Assembly: GCA_046757725.1 (NCBI GenBank)
Contig: JBHHYU010000114.1
Location: 1-8,217 of the forward strand
Reading direction: 5' to 3'
DNA from: JBHHYU01 sp046757725
Lineage (GTDB): Bacteria; Desulfobacterota; Binatia; UBA9968
Length of the DNA: 8,217 nt
Part shown: positions 1 to 4,596 of the stretch, piece after piece
Layout: each line of letters starts with the position of its first letter
How positions within the stretch are numbered: the stretch's first letter is position 1
Made by a program: the position numbers and the translations under genes
Notes under the pieces: generated by a model
The model's database searches: none
What the model saw: only the letters and a program-made list of their open reading frames with translations
Told to the model about the DNA's origin: nothing

Positions 1-523
1 ACACCAGGTTTGGGTCTAAAGCCCTGCTTGCCAGGACGGGGCGTCCATTTAGGAGGGCTAGGCTTCGGGTCTGCCTCGTAAACCACGAATACTGATCCCG
101 ATGCCCGGGGGGCTCCCGAAGCGGTCATAACAATAAGCATTTTCACCTGGCCCAGCGAGTTCGCGGACTGCTTGACAAAGTTCAAAACATCACAATCGTC
201 ACTCCAATGCCTTACGCTGATACAGTTCTCTTCGATTTACCTGAGTTGGCAAAAGGTTCATCGGCTGGCTCATGCTCATGATGAACCCTTCGGCGACTAC
301 GCTTCGCCTCACATGAGTGTCCGTTTACCACAGAAGAAGCCCGCAGCCACTGATCGACGGGCAAACACAATCAATTCAGGTGGCGTTTTAAGTTGGGACC
401 GCTTGCTACATTATTACTCTCTCTGCCTTGAACATGAGGGAGCGTTCGACGATCTCCTCCAGCGAAGCGCAGCTGGTACAAACTATGTTTTTGTGAATCA
501 AGGATCGGACGACCTTATTTCCA
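1..523. other. Stretch without a confident gene
   Basis: No reading frame here gives a protein I recognise. Plus frame 1 is open from 82 to 588, but its only early start is TTG at 172 and its composition looks non-coding. Plus frame 3 is open from 96 to 278 and contains a plausible-looking segment (LLDKVQNITIVTPMPYADTV). The minus frame on the same codon boundaries is open from about 234 to the window edge; it contains VKMLIVMTASG and then a proline-rich run, with GTG (146-144) or ATG (140-138) as possible starts. Mutual shadowing of open frames makes the coding strand undecidable by eye. The stretch directly precedes an ATPase remnant whose N-terminal part is missing, so it may be foreign DNA brought in by the event that truncated that gene. 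A partial minus-strand gene entering from the left is the main alternative. Confidence 0.4.
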
Positions 524-763
524 GTGTTTCTTCTGATCCCCGGCGGACTGGGCCTAAAATTGCTGACCGAATTCGTGAAGCTGAATGAAGGCCGCTTGCA
601 AATTGTGTCTGATGCGGGGTATTGGTGTCTTCGAAAGGATGAGGTGTCTGCCGTTCATTTGCCCTTGCCTTTCCCGGGAACTGCTGTCAGTCTAGAAATA
701 AGAACAGACGACACTCAATCATACGTGCTGACTTCCGAGTTGAAAGAATCGGATATATTCTGA
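524..763 (+). pseudogene. C-terminal remnant of a GHKL-type ATP-binding protein
   Basis: The recognisable part starts near 539 with PGGLGLKLLTEF. This matches the glycine-rich G2 box of GHKL (histidine-kinase-like) ATPases, here at 542-559. It continues with the C-terminal strand region of this kind of ATPase (GRLQIVSDAGYW, then PFPGTAVSLEI) and ends SELKESDIF. The N box and G1 box, which should lie roughly 60-100 residues upstream, are not found in any frame, and this frame is closed by TGA at 494-496. The GTG at 524 has no Shine-Dalgarno site, so the ORF start is only the first available codon. I read it as a 5'-truncated or decayed gene. The stop (761-763) overlaps the ribosome binding site of the STAS-like gene, the usual coupled arrangement in GHKL/STAS-like/PIN cassettes. 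The alternative is an intact gene with several frameshifts, but I could not thread one through 1-523. Confidence 0.6.
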
Positions 764-772
764 GGGACTGCA

Positions 773-1144
773 ATGAAAGGTAAAACTGCCATGGAGAAGA
801 GCCTCACGCTATCCGTCTTGGAGGTCGTTGGGAGCCCGCTTTGCGTAGCCTCCGACGACGGGCAAAAGGTTTATCAACGAATCGCTGCTGCAATAAAGGA
901 GGGCCAAAGCGTTACGGTTTCCTTCTTAAACGTGAGCAGTCTGACATCGGCCTTTCTCAACGCAGCGATTGGGCAGCTTTATGGCTCATTTTCTGAGAAC
1001 GAAATCCGGGCGAAACTCAAGGTTACGGATCTTGAGCCGGATGATCGGCTGTTGTTGAAACGGGTGGTCGATACCGCTAAGGAGTACTTCAAAGATCCGG
1101 AACGATTCAAGAAAGCGGAAAAAGCTGCTTCAAGGGATAGCTAA
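773..1144 (+). CDS. STAS-like domain protein (DUF4325 type)
   Basis: This 123-residue protein carries the hallmark of the STAS-like DUF4325 family: a central beta strand and helix reading SSLTSAFLNAAIGQLY (residues 55-70), preceded by a strand VTVSFLNV and followed by a charged C-terminal helix. STAS-like domains are small non-enzymatic modules. By analogy with anti-sigma antagonists, they are expected to bind or be phosphorylated by a partner GHKL ATPase, and such a remnant lies just upstream. Start ATG 773 follows GAGGG at 762-766 with good spacing; ATG 791 is an alternative. The stop overlaps the next gene as TAATG, so STAS-like and PIN proteins are probably made in a fixed ratio from one mRNA. 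The context suggests the STAS-like protein regulates the PIN nuclease. That role is inferred, not visible in the sequence. Confidence 0.85.
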   Translation: MKGKTAMEKSLTLSVLEVVGSPLCVASDDGQKVYQRIAAAIKEGQSVTVSFLNVSSLTSAFLNAAIGQLYGSFSENEIRAKLKVTDLEPDDRLLLKRVVDTAKEYFKDPERFKKAEKAASRDS

Positions 1145-1689
1145 TGCCCGCTACGGTCCGTCGCCTCAGCACCTATCGCTTTAGGCAAACGGATCGTCTA
1201 CTCTTCGATGCCAACGTTTGGCTCTTCCTATTCAGTCCACAGTATGCGCCTGATGACCGGCGGGTCCGCGTTTATTCAGCGGGTGCCAGAAGTGTGCTGG
1301 CAGCACATTCTAAGATCTTCATTGATCCGCTAGTAATGTCCGAATTCATCAATGCATGGGCTCGGTTTGAATACAACAAACTGCCCACGTCCACGAAGCC
1401 TAATGATTTTAAGTCATACAGAAATAGTCCTGGGTTCAGGCCTGTTGCCAGAGCCATTGCCGATGCGTGTCGAAGAATACTGCAATTCGCGATGCGAGTT
1501 GACTGCGATTTCGCCGCGCTAGATATGGACGCTCTATTGAATGGGTATGCAGCTGGAAGAGTAGACTTCAATGACCAAGTGCTAGGTGAACTGTGCCGCA
1601 GAAAAAAAGTAATTCTCGTAACCCACGATATTGACCTTAAAGGGCTAGCGCCGAGCATTTTAACAGAGAACCGGCGTCTCCTCACCTAA
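1144..1689 (+). CDS. PIN-domain nuclease of a GHKL/STAS-like/PIN cassette
   Basis: This 181-residue protein has a full set of PIN-fold acidic residues: D22 in LLFDANVWLF, E67 in VMSEFIN, D141 and D144 in VDFNDQVLG, and D162 in VTHDIDL. PIN domains are Mg2+-dependent ribonucleases, best known as VapC toxins. At 181 residues it is longer than a typical VapC (about 130), with an insert around residues 75-115 (YNKLPTSTKPNDFKSYRNSPG) that could be a specificity or partner-binding loop. ATG 1144 overlaps the stop of the STAS-like gene by one base. No classical VapB-type antitoxin is adjacent; the STAS-like protein takes its place. All catalytic residues are present, so the nuclease should be active although the ATPase partner is broken. 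Substrate unknown; tRNA or mRNA cleavage is only a family-based guess. Confidence 0.85.
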   Translation: MPATVRRLSTYRFRQTDRLLFDANVWLFLFSPQYAPDDRRVRVYSAGARSVLAAHSKIFIDPLVMSEFINAWARFEYNKLPTSTKPNDFKSYRNSPGFRPVARAIADACRRILQFAMRVDCDFAALDMDALLNGYAAGRVDFNDQVLGELCRRKKVILVTHDIDLKGLAPSILTENRRLLT

Positions 1690-1692
1690 GAG

Positions 1693-1721
1693 TCGCACTC
1701 TCATCGCACTGGCATCGCACT
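1693..1721. repeat. Three TCGCACT repeats at exact 11-bp spacing
   Basis: TCGCACT begins at 1693, 1704 and 1715, so the period is 11 bp, about one helical turn. The second and third copies extend to CATCGCACTGG. The array starts four bases after the PIN gene stop. Phased short repeats usually mark a cooperative protein-binding site or a slipped duplication. No binding protein is identified. Confidence 0.6.
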
Positions 1722-1724
1722 GGG

Positions 1725-1757
1725 TCGGACCAAGCCAACTGGCTGATCTTAAATCTG
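1725..1757. repeat. REP-like sequence, copy A
   Basis: TCGGACCAAGCCAACTGG (1725-1742) differs by one base from the sequence at 2388-2405. After a shorter spacer comes CTTAAATCTG (1748-1757), matching CTTAAATTTG at 2424-2433. The shared outer parts with a different middle suggest two members of one dispersed intergenic element. Copy A lacks the GGGGACAGTTTA core present in copy B. Confidence 0.5.
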
Positions 1758-1774
1758 ATTGTTGCAAAAAGAGG

Positions 1775-1805
1775 CCAAAATTAGGTCTTAGACCGGCAAT
1801 TTTGG
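1775..1805. other. Stem-loop after the PIN gene
   Basis: CCAAAATT (1775-1782) pairs perfectly with AATTTTGG (1798-1805), and inside it GGTC (1784-1787) pairs with GACC (1791-1794) around a TTA loop, giving 12 base pairs in all. No T-tract follows on the plus strand. Read on the minus strand the stem is followed by CCTCTTTTT, so a minus-strand or weak bidirectional terminator is possible. An operator is the alternative. Confidence 0.5.
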
Positions 1806-1931
1806 TATCGGAAATGCACCGCTAAGAATAGTGAGTAATGGTGGACGTTGTTGAAGGCAAGCGCTACCGGGAGTTTCCCGCGGAAGAAAAGCTACCACAA
1901 AGAAGTCGGGATTATGGGTCGAACCCGCGCG

Positions 1932-1985
1932 GCGGTTGGCTGTAGTCGCTGGCCGCGTCCATAACTGACTACAGGCGCCGACCGC
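1932..1985. other. Long bulged hairpin upstream of the antitoxin gene
   Basis: GCGGTTGGC (1932-1940) pairs with GCCGACCGC (1977-1985) with one G-T wobble, and TGTAGTC (1941-1947) pairs with GACTACA (1967-1973). A three-base bulge GGC (1974-1976) sits on one side and a 19-base loop closes it. A 16-bp imperfect stem is far longer than expected by chance here. No T-tract follows. I checked it as an integron attC site and found no matching core motifs. Confidence 0.5.
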
Positions 1986-1992
1986 GTACAAT
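1965..1992 (+). promoter_or_regulatory. Possible sigma-70-type promoter for the antitoxin/toxin operon
   Basis: CTGACT (1965-1970) and TACAAT (1987-1992) are separated by 16 bp. The -10 box is a good match and the -35 box a partial one. It lies about 80 bases upstream of ATG 2073 and overlaps the right arm of the 1932-1985 hairpin. Confidence 0.3.
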
Positions 1993-2072
1993 TCTGTTTA
2001 CAGGCTCGGGGGATTCTGCCTCATGGAAATGATCACCTTCTGGTTGGCGGTCGGTCCAAAGGAGTAAACGAC

Positions 2073-2315
2073 ATGAAGCGAAAGATCGGTACGCTCATAG
2101 AGGAAGACATTATAAAACACGCCAAGCGACGGGCGGCTGAGGAGGGGCGATCTATGAGCGATCTCATCCAGGACGCGCTCCTGCAATACCTCCATAAAAA
2201 TTCGGCAATGCCCAAAGAAAGGAAAGTGGCCTATCGTTTTTTTTGCGAGCGGCCCATGAAGATACCACCCGAGGAACTCGGCCATGTACTCGAAGAGGAT
2301 ATGTGGGATTTATGA
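2073..2315 (+). CDS. Ribbon-helix-helix antitoxin (VapB/CopG type)
   Basis: This 80-residue protein has the N-terminal ribbon-helix-helix layout: a short strand (KIGTLIEEDI, residues 4-13), helix A (IKHAKRRAAEEG) and helix B (MSDLIQDALLQYL, residues 28-40). These proteins dimerise, bind operator DNA through the paired strands, and use the C-terminal tail to block a partner toxin. The tail here (residues 45-80, ending PEELGHVLEEDMWDL) is acidic and hydrophobic, as expected for toxin wrapping. Start ATG 2073 has AAAGGAG at 2058-2064 with 8 bases spacing. The stop overlaps the start of the truncated PIN gene as ATGA, the usual VapBC coupling. With its toxin destroyed it would be an orphan antitoxin and repressor. 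Confidence 0.85.
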   Translation: MKRKIGTLIEEDIIKHAKRRAAEEGRSMSDLIQDALLQYLHKNSAMPKERKVAYRFFCERPMKIPPEELGHVLEEDMWDL

Positions 2316-2428
2316 ACCTCGACGATGTCCCAAGGGGGAACCTCTGCCTGTTCGACACCAACATTCTAAATTACACCGCGCGCCGACTCGGACCAAGTCA
2401 ACTGGGTTTCCGGGGACAGTTTACTTAA
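2312..2428 (+). pseudogene. Truncated PIN-domain (VapC-type) toxin
   Basis: The first ~21 residues read as a VapC N-terminus, with the first catalytic aspartate D15 in LCLFDTNILN. VapC proteins normally continue to about 130 residues, with further acidic residues near positions 40, 95 and 115. Here the frame enters a REP-like sequence (from 2388) and stops at 2426-2428 after only 38 codons, so the remaining active-site residues are absent. The start overlaps the antitoxin stop by four bases (2312-2315). I infer that recombination at the REP-like element removed the rest of the gene and joined it to the minus-strand Phd locus. The product cannot be an active nuclease. Confidence 0.75.
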
Positions 2429-2433
2429 ATTTG
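2388..2433. repeat. REP-like sequence, copy B, at the junction of two TA remnants
   Basis: TCGGACCAAGTCAACTGG (2388-2405), then a core GGGGACAGTTTACTTAAATT (2412-2431). GGGGACAGTTTACTTAAAT-like strings recur as dispersed repeats, often near Y1/REP-associated transposases, in many environmental bacteria; this is my recollection and not a search result. The element supplies the stop codons of both convergent genes: TAA 2426-2428 on plus and TAA 2423-2421 on minus. Confidence 0.5.
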
Positions 2434-2717
2434 TTTCCAGGGGTGGGCGCGGGTAGTCGTTTGGCCACTCTTTGGAAAACCGAGTCCTGGTCAAGGACCC
2501 TCCTGGAACGCACATCTTCCTCCGCCTCTGCAAGTCGCTTCAACAAGTCGAGGGCGGTTTCCATGTGCCCGTAGCTCTCGTAATCCTGCAGGACTGCTCG
2601 AGGCTCGCCGTTCCGGGTAATGACAACCGGCCTTTGGGTCTCGTTGACCTGCTTAAGAATCTCGGCGGCGCGGGATTTGAGGTGTGTGACCGGACGGATA
2701 TCCTGTGGCAGTTTCAT
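2421..2717 (-). CDS. Phd/YefM-family antitoxin, orphan
   Basis: From ATG 2717 this is a 98-residue Phd/YefM-type protein. Its N-terminal DNA-binding part reads MKLPQDIRPVTHLKSRAAEI, followed by the conserved strand-turn-strand RPVVITRNGEPRAVLQDYESY (residues 29-49) and a long charged helix (HMETALDLLKRLAEAEEDV). GAAAGG eight bases upstream of the ATG supports this start over the GTG at 2747. The Phd family represses its own operon with the N-terminal domain and neutralises a RelE, YoeB or Doc toxin with the C-terminal helix. No toxin follows: immediately downstream on this strand is the truncated vapC-like gene in opposite orientation. The last residues (PTPGNKFK) run into the REP-like element, so the original C-terminus may have been altered. 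Confidence 0.85.
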   Translation of the reverse strand: MKLPQDIRPVTHLKSRAAEILKQVNETQRPVVITRNGEPRAVLQDYESYGHMETALDLLKRLAEAEEDVRSRRVLDQDSVFQRVAKRLPAPTPGNKFK

Positions 2718-2752
2718 GGTTTGCCTTTCAGCCGGAACGAAGTTCACTTGGG

Positions 2753-2896
2753 TTATACCTTGTCGGCGGCGCTAATCTCTTTCTCTGAGCGTGCTATAAA
2801 ATCCAGCTCTCTCGCTTTCCATCGCTTCGCCCAGCCTTTCTTGTGAGGCTTGCACAAGGCACAACTGCGTTTTTTGTCTTTAAACCGCTTTCTCAC
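2753..2896 (-). CDS. Small CxxC protein, function unknown
   Basis: A 47-codon frame from GTG 2896 to TAA 2753. It begins with a basic run (RKRFKDKKR), then SCALCKPHKKGW with a CxxC plus nearby histidine, then a charged tail (RWKARELDFIARSEKE). I recognise this as a short conserved protein type seen in several environmental bacteria, with a Cys/His cluster that could hold one metal ion or help bind nucleic acid; no function is known to me. The Shine-Dalgarno site is poor, and the frame stays open upstream without an ATG, so the start is uncertain. It lies 35 bases upstream of the Phd gene on the same strand and may share its transcript. Codon positions look coding, and the CALC/CKPHKKGW pattern makes chance unlikely. 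Confidence 0.65.
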   Translation of the reverse strand: MRKRFKDKKRSCALCKPHKKGWAKRWKARELDFIARSEKEISAADKV

Positions 2897-3161
2897 TTGT
2901 CCGTTGCCTGCTCGGTTCCCTTGAGTGGTGGTCGCGAGGGAATAATATAGCCCCTTGCCAGAGCTGTAAAACGCCTGCTTTGGGCGTATTGCTGGCTATG
3001 GGGCCTGCGAGGGTTTTCCGGGCGGAACGGGGCTCCCAAGATCCAAGTTAAGCCCGCTGTTTATAAAAGACCGGAAAAGTACGTCAGCCTATTGGATTTA
3101 TGTTGTGTTTACAATTCGTGTATTGAGAGTGCACGTATGGCGTTCAAGATATAAGACAGGC
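2897..3161. other. Intergenic region between divergent genes
   Basis: No further gene is visible. The stretch separates the minus-strand CxxC gene from the plus-strand AbiEi-type gene and contains the nested hairpins at 2950-3004. The rest (3005-3161) includes an AT-rich run leading into the promoter at 3162. Confidence 0.5.
2950..3004. other. Nested hairpin element
   Basis: GCCCC (2950-2954) pairs with GGGGC (3000-3004), GCCAG (2957-2961) with CTGGC (2992-2996), and inside these ACGCC (2971-2975) with GGCGT (2983-2987) around a 7-base loop. It lies about 55 bases upstream of the minus-strand CxxC gene and could be a 5' leader structure or a dispersed repeat. It matches no RNA family I know. 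Confidence 0.4.
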
Positions 3162-3190
3162 TTGAATACTTTACGTTTTGTCAGTAGAAT
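3162..3190 (+). promoter_or_regulatory. Promoter of the AbiEi-type gene
   Basis: TTGAAT (3162-3167) and TAGAAT (3185-3190) are separated by exactly 17 bp, a good sigma-70-type pair. The predicted transcription start falls near 3196-3198, only about 5 bases before ATG 3202. That would make the message leaderless and fits the lack of a Shine-Dalgarno site. Confidence 0.5.
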
Positions 3191-3207
3191 GTGCATAGAC
3201 GATGCAC
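3191..3207. promoter_or_regulatory. Inverted repeat over the AbiEi start codon
   Basis: GTGCAT (3191-3196) and ATGCAC (3202-3207) form a perfect 6-bp inverted repeat around AGACG, covering the predicted transcription start and the ATG. It could be an autoregulatory operator, since AbiEi-type antitoxins repress their own promoters by binding inverted repeats. It could also be a hairpin hiding the start codon. Confidence 0.4.
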
Positions 3208-4143
3208 GAAATGCGTCAGAACCATAAACGGAGTCTTAAAACCCTCGGACCCCTGGCTGCCATTCTCGTCACCACTCTTCACGAGCGAAACCAGTCTCTG
3301 TTCGGCATTACGGATGTAAAAAAAATCACGGGATTGGCTGACGCCTCGGCGCGGAGTTTTGTGCGCTCGCTCGTGGAAAGAGGCCTCGTGACCAGGCTCA
3401 AGCCCGGGCTTTTTGTGCTTCTCCCTTTCGAGCTGGGGAAGGAGACAGAATACATGGGGCACCCGTGGCTTGTGGCAAAAGCTCTGGCCGGGGGAAAGGA
3501 CTACTACCTATCTCACGGCACTGCCATGGAAGTTCACCAGATGGTCACCCAGCCGCAGCTTGTGGTCTACGTGACCGCGATAAAATCGCTGCGGTCGCGC
3601 TCGATCATGGGAGCGGAATTCCGCTTCATCCTCGGCAAGAAAAAGCACCTCTTCGGGATCGAGGATCACTGGGTGACAAAGCAGGAAAAGGTTAAAGTAA
3701 GCGATCTCGACCGCACCGTTATCGACGGACTGAAACAACCCGAATACTGCGGCGGCATCACGGAAGTGGCCAAGGGCCTCTGGATGCAGCGGGAGCGAAT
3801 CGATCCGGTACGGCTGGTTGCCTACGCGACACGCATTGACATTGGCGCTGTGATAAGGCGGCTTGGGTTCTTGCTGGAACTCTATGAGATCGGCGCCAGC
3901 AAAACCACGGAGGCCCTGAGAGATCGCCTCACGAACACCTATGTCCCTCTTGATCCCGTCCTGCCCAAGGAAGGCAAGCACCTGCACCGCTGGCGCCTTC
4001 AGCTAAACGTTGAGCCGGACGAGCTTCGCTCGGTTTCTCAGGAAGTACCCGGGCGACATTGGGATGCTGAAAGGGTGCCTGGACTGCGGACCTCTGAAAG
4101 TGGAGACGCAGGCCTCTTGGGTGAAATAGTGCACACCCTTTAA
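3202..4143 (+). CDS. AbiEi-type (type IV) antitoxin and regulator with replaced C-terminus
   Basis: The 313-residue product begins with a winged helix-turn-helix (ITDVKKITGLADASARSFVR, residues 36-55, then LVERGLVTRLKPGLFVLLP). The AbiEi antitoxin domain follows, with YYLSHGTAMEVHQM (101-114), VSDLDRTVIDGLKQPEYCGG (166-185) and HRWRLQLNVEPDELRSV (262-278). AbiEi proteins repress their operon and counter AbiEii, a nucleotidyltransferase toxin. Family members normally end a few residues after the DELRSV position. Here residues 279-313 are unrelated and cross the 36-bp repeat at 4077-4112. No abiEii follows; a HigBA pair occupies its place. The start is uncertain between ATG 3202 and ATG 3211 because neither has a Shine-Dalgarno site; the promoter at 3162-3190 suggests a leaderless message. 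DNA binding should survive, so it may act as a stand-alone regulator. Confidence 0.85.
   Translation: MHEMRQNHKRSLKTLGPLAAILVTTLHERNQSLFGITDVKKITGLADASARSFVRSLVERGLVTRLKPGLFVLLPFELGKETEYMGHPWLVAKALAGGKDYYLSHGTAMEVHQMVTQPQLVVYVTAIKSLRSRSIMGAEFRFILGKKKHLFGIEDHWVTKQEKVKVSDLDRTVIDGLKQPEYCGGITEVAKGLWMQRERIDPVRLVAYATRIDIGAVIRRLGFLLELYEIGASKTTEALRDRLTNTYVPLDPVLPKEGKHLHRWRLQLNVEPDELRSVSQEVPGRHWDAERVPGLRTSESGDAGLLGEIVHTL
4031..4129 (+). other. Coding-like segment out of frame with the AbiEi tail
   Basis: In the +2 frame, 4031-4129 reads RFLRKYPGDIGMLKGCLDCG, followed by 12 more residues (PLKVETQASWVK) and TAG at 4127-4129. Third positions are strongly G/C, unlike the AbiEi frame over the same bases, and the segment has a CxxC. 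I read it as the possible C-terminal end of another protein fused to the end of the AbiEi gene. No start codon with a ribosome binding site is available, and the family is not recognised. Confidence 0.25.
4077..4112. repeat. 36-bp direct repeat, left copy
   Basis: Identical over 36 bp to 5055-5090, in the same orientation, starting GCCTGGACTGCGGACC and ending GTGGAGACGCAGG; flanks differ on both sides. It contains a small imperfect stem (CTGCG with CGCAG). This copy lies in the replaced tail of the AbiEi gene. Confidence 0.95.
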
Positions 4144-4188
4144 GATCCCTGAAAACGTTTACGGTATTGAGTTTTAGCCCTCTTGATT

Positions 4189-4212
4189 TATGTTCGCAAA
4201 AATGCGAACATA
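4189..4212. promoter_or_regulatory. Palindromic operator of the HigBA-type operon
   Basis: TATGTTCGCA (4189-4198) and TGCGAACATA (4203-4212) are perfect 10-bp arms around AAAA. The site ends 13 bases before the toxin ATG and overlaps the likely promoter region (TTGATT at 4184-4189, AT-rich CATATT/TATTAA after it). It is the probable binding site of the Xre-type antitoxin encoded downstream, giving autorepression. Confidence 0.8.
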
Positions 4213-4225
4213 TTAATTAAGCATC

Positions 4226-4594
4226 ATGCCCAAGATTGCCGTTGTCTTCTACCGTGAGGATGCTGAGACTGTTCCAGTGCTCGATTGGTTGGACCGTCTA
4301 CCGCCAAAGGCGCAAGATAAGTGCCGGGTACGCATTGAGCGACTGAAAGATTTGGGCCATGAGCTACGGCGCCCGGAGGCGGATTACTTACGGGATGGCA
4401 TCTATGAGCTGCGCGTAGGGCTTGGAGGCATGAATTATCGCATGCTGTATTTTTTTCACGGCAGGGTTGCCGCGGTACTAACGCACGGACTAGTTAAGGA
4501 ACGCGAAGTGCCGCCGCGCGAGATCGAGGAGGCGATTCGGAGAAAAGGCAAGTTCGAATTGCACCCTGAGCGCCATACTCACAAGGAGGGCTGA
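4226..4594 (+). CDS. higB: HigB-like toxin (RelE/ParE superfamily, phage Gp49-like)
   Basis: This 122-residue protein fits the HigB/Gp49-like branch of the RelE superfamily. It has an N-terminal strand and helix pair (PKIAVVFYR, then VPVLDWLDRLPPKAQDKCR), the core LRDGIYELRVGLGGMNYRML (residues 55-74), and the end strand and helix VLTHGLVKEREVPPREIEEA (84-103). HigB toxins are ribosome-dependent mRNA interferases; basic residues in the core (R56, R63, R72, K91, R93) are the likely RNA-contact positions. The toxin comes before the antitoxin, as in HigBA. ATG 4226 is the first start after the operator, though its own Shine-Dalgarno site is weak, which may keep toxin levels low. It looks complete. 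Lying between the 36-bp repeats, it may have arrived as a unit. Confidence 0.85.
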   Translation: MPKIAVVFYREDAETVPVLDWLDRLPPKAQDKCRVRIERLKDLGHELRRPEADYLRDGIYELRVGLGGMNYRMLYFFHGRVAAVLTHGLVKEREVPPREIEEAIRRKGKFELHPERHTHKEG

Positions 4595-4596
4595 TT

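Larger units (their letters stand above)
1690..2072. other. Intergenic region rich in repeats and hairpins
   Basis: No convincing gene lies in this 383-base gap. It holds a phased triplet of TCGCACT (1693-1721), a REP-like half sequence (1725-1757), a hairpin (1775-1805), a long bulged stem (1932-1985) and a possible promoter for the antitoxin gene at 2073. A 35-codon frame runs from ATG 1838 to TAG 1945 (starts MVDVVEGKRYREFP). It has no clear Shine-Dalgarno site and no family resemblance, so I do not call it a gene. Minus-strand open frames here have no recognisable domains. Confidence 0.6.

Noticed and set aside
1272..1685. 137-codon minus-strand frame opposite the PIN gene
   Set aside because: Serine/arginine-rich antisense shadow of a gene with a clear PIN domain; no domain or ribosome binding site of its own.
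1916..1926. GGGTCGAACCC resembling a tRNA T-arm or attachment site
   Set aside because: No tRNA body, anticodon arm or CCA-side acceptor stem can be folded around it.
1932..1985. Integron attC site
   Set aside because: No GTTRRRY/RYYYAAC core pair at the expected positions and no cassette-like spacing; kept only as a hairpin.
2472..2846. 124-codon plus-strand frame across the Phd and CxxC genes
   Set aside because: It is the antisense of two recognisable minus-strand proteins and has no motif.
3508..3987. 159-codon minus-strand frame inside the AbiEi gene
   Set aside because: Antisense shadow; the plus strand carries the family motifs.
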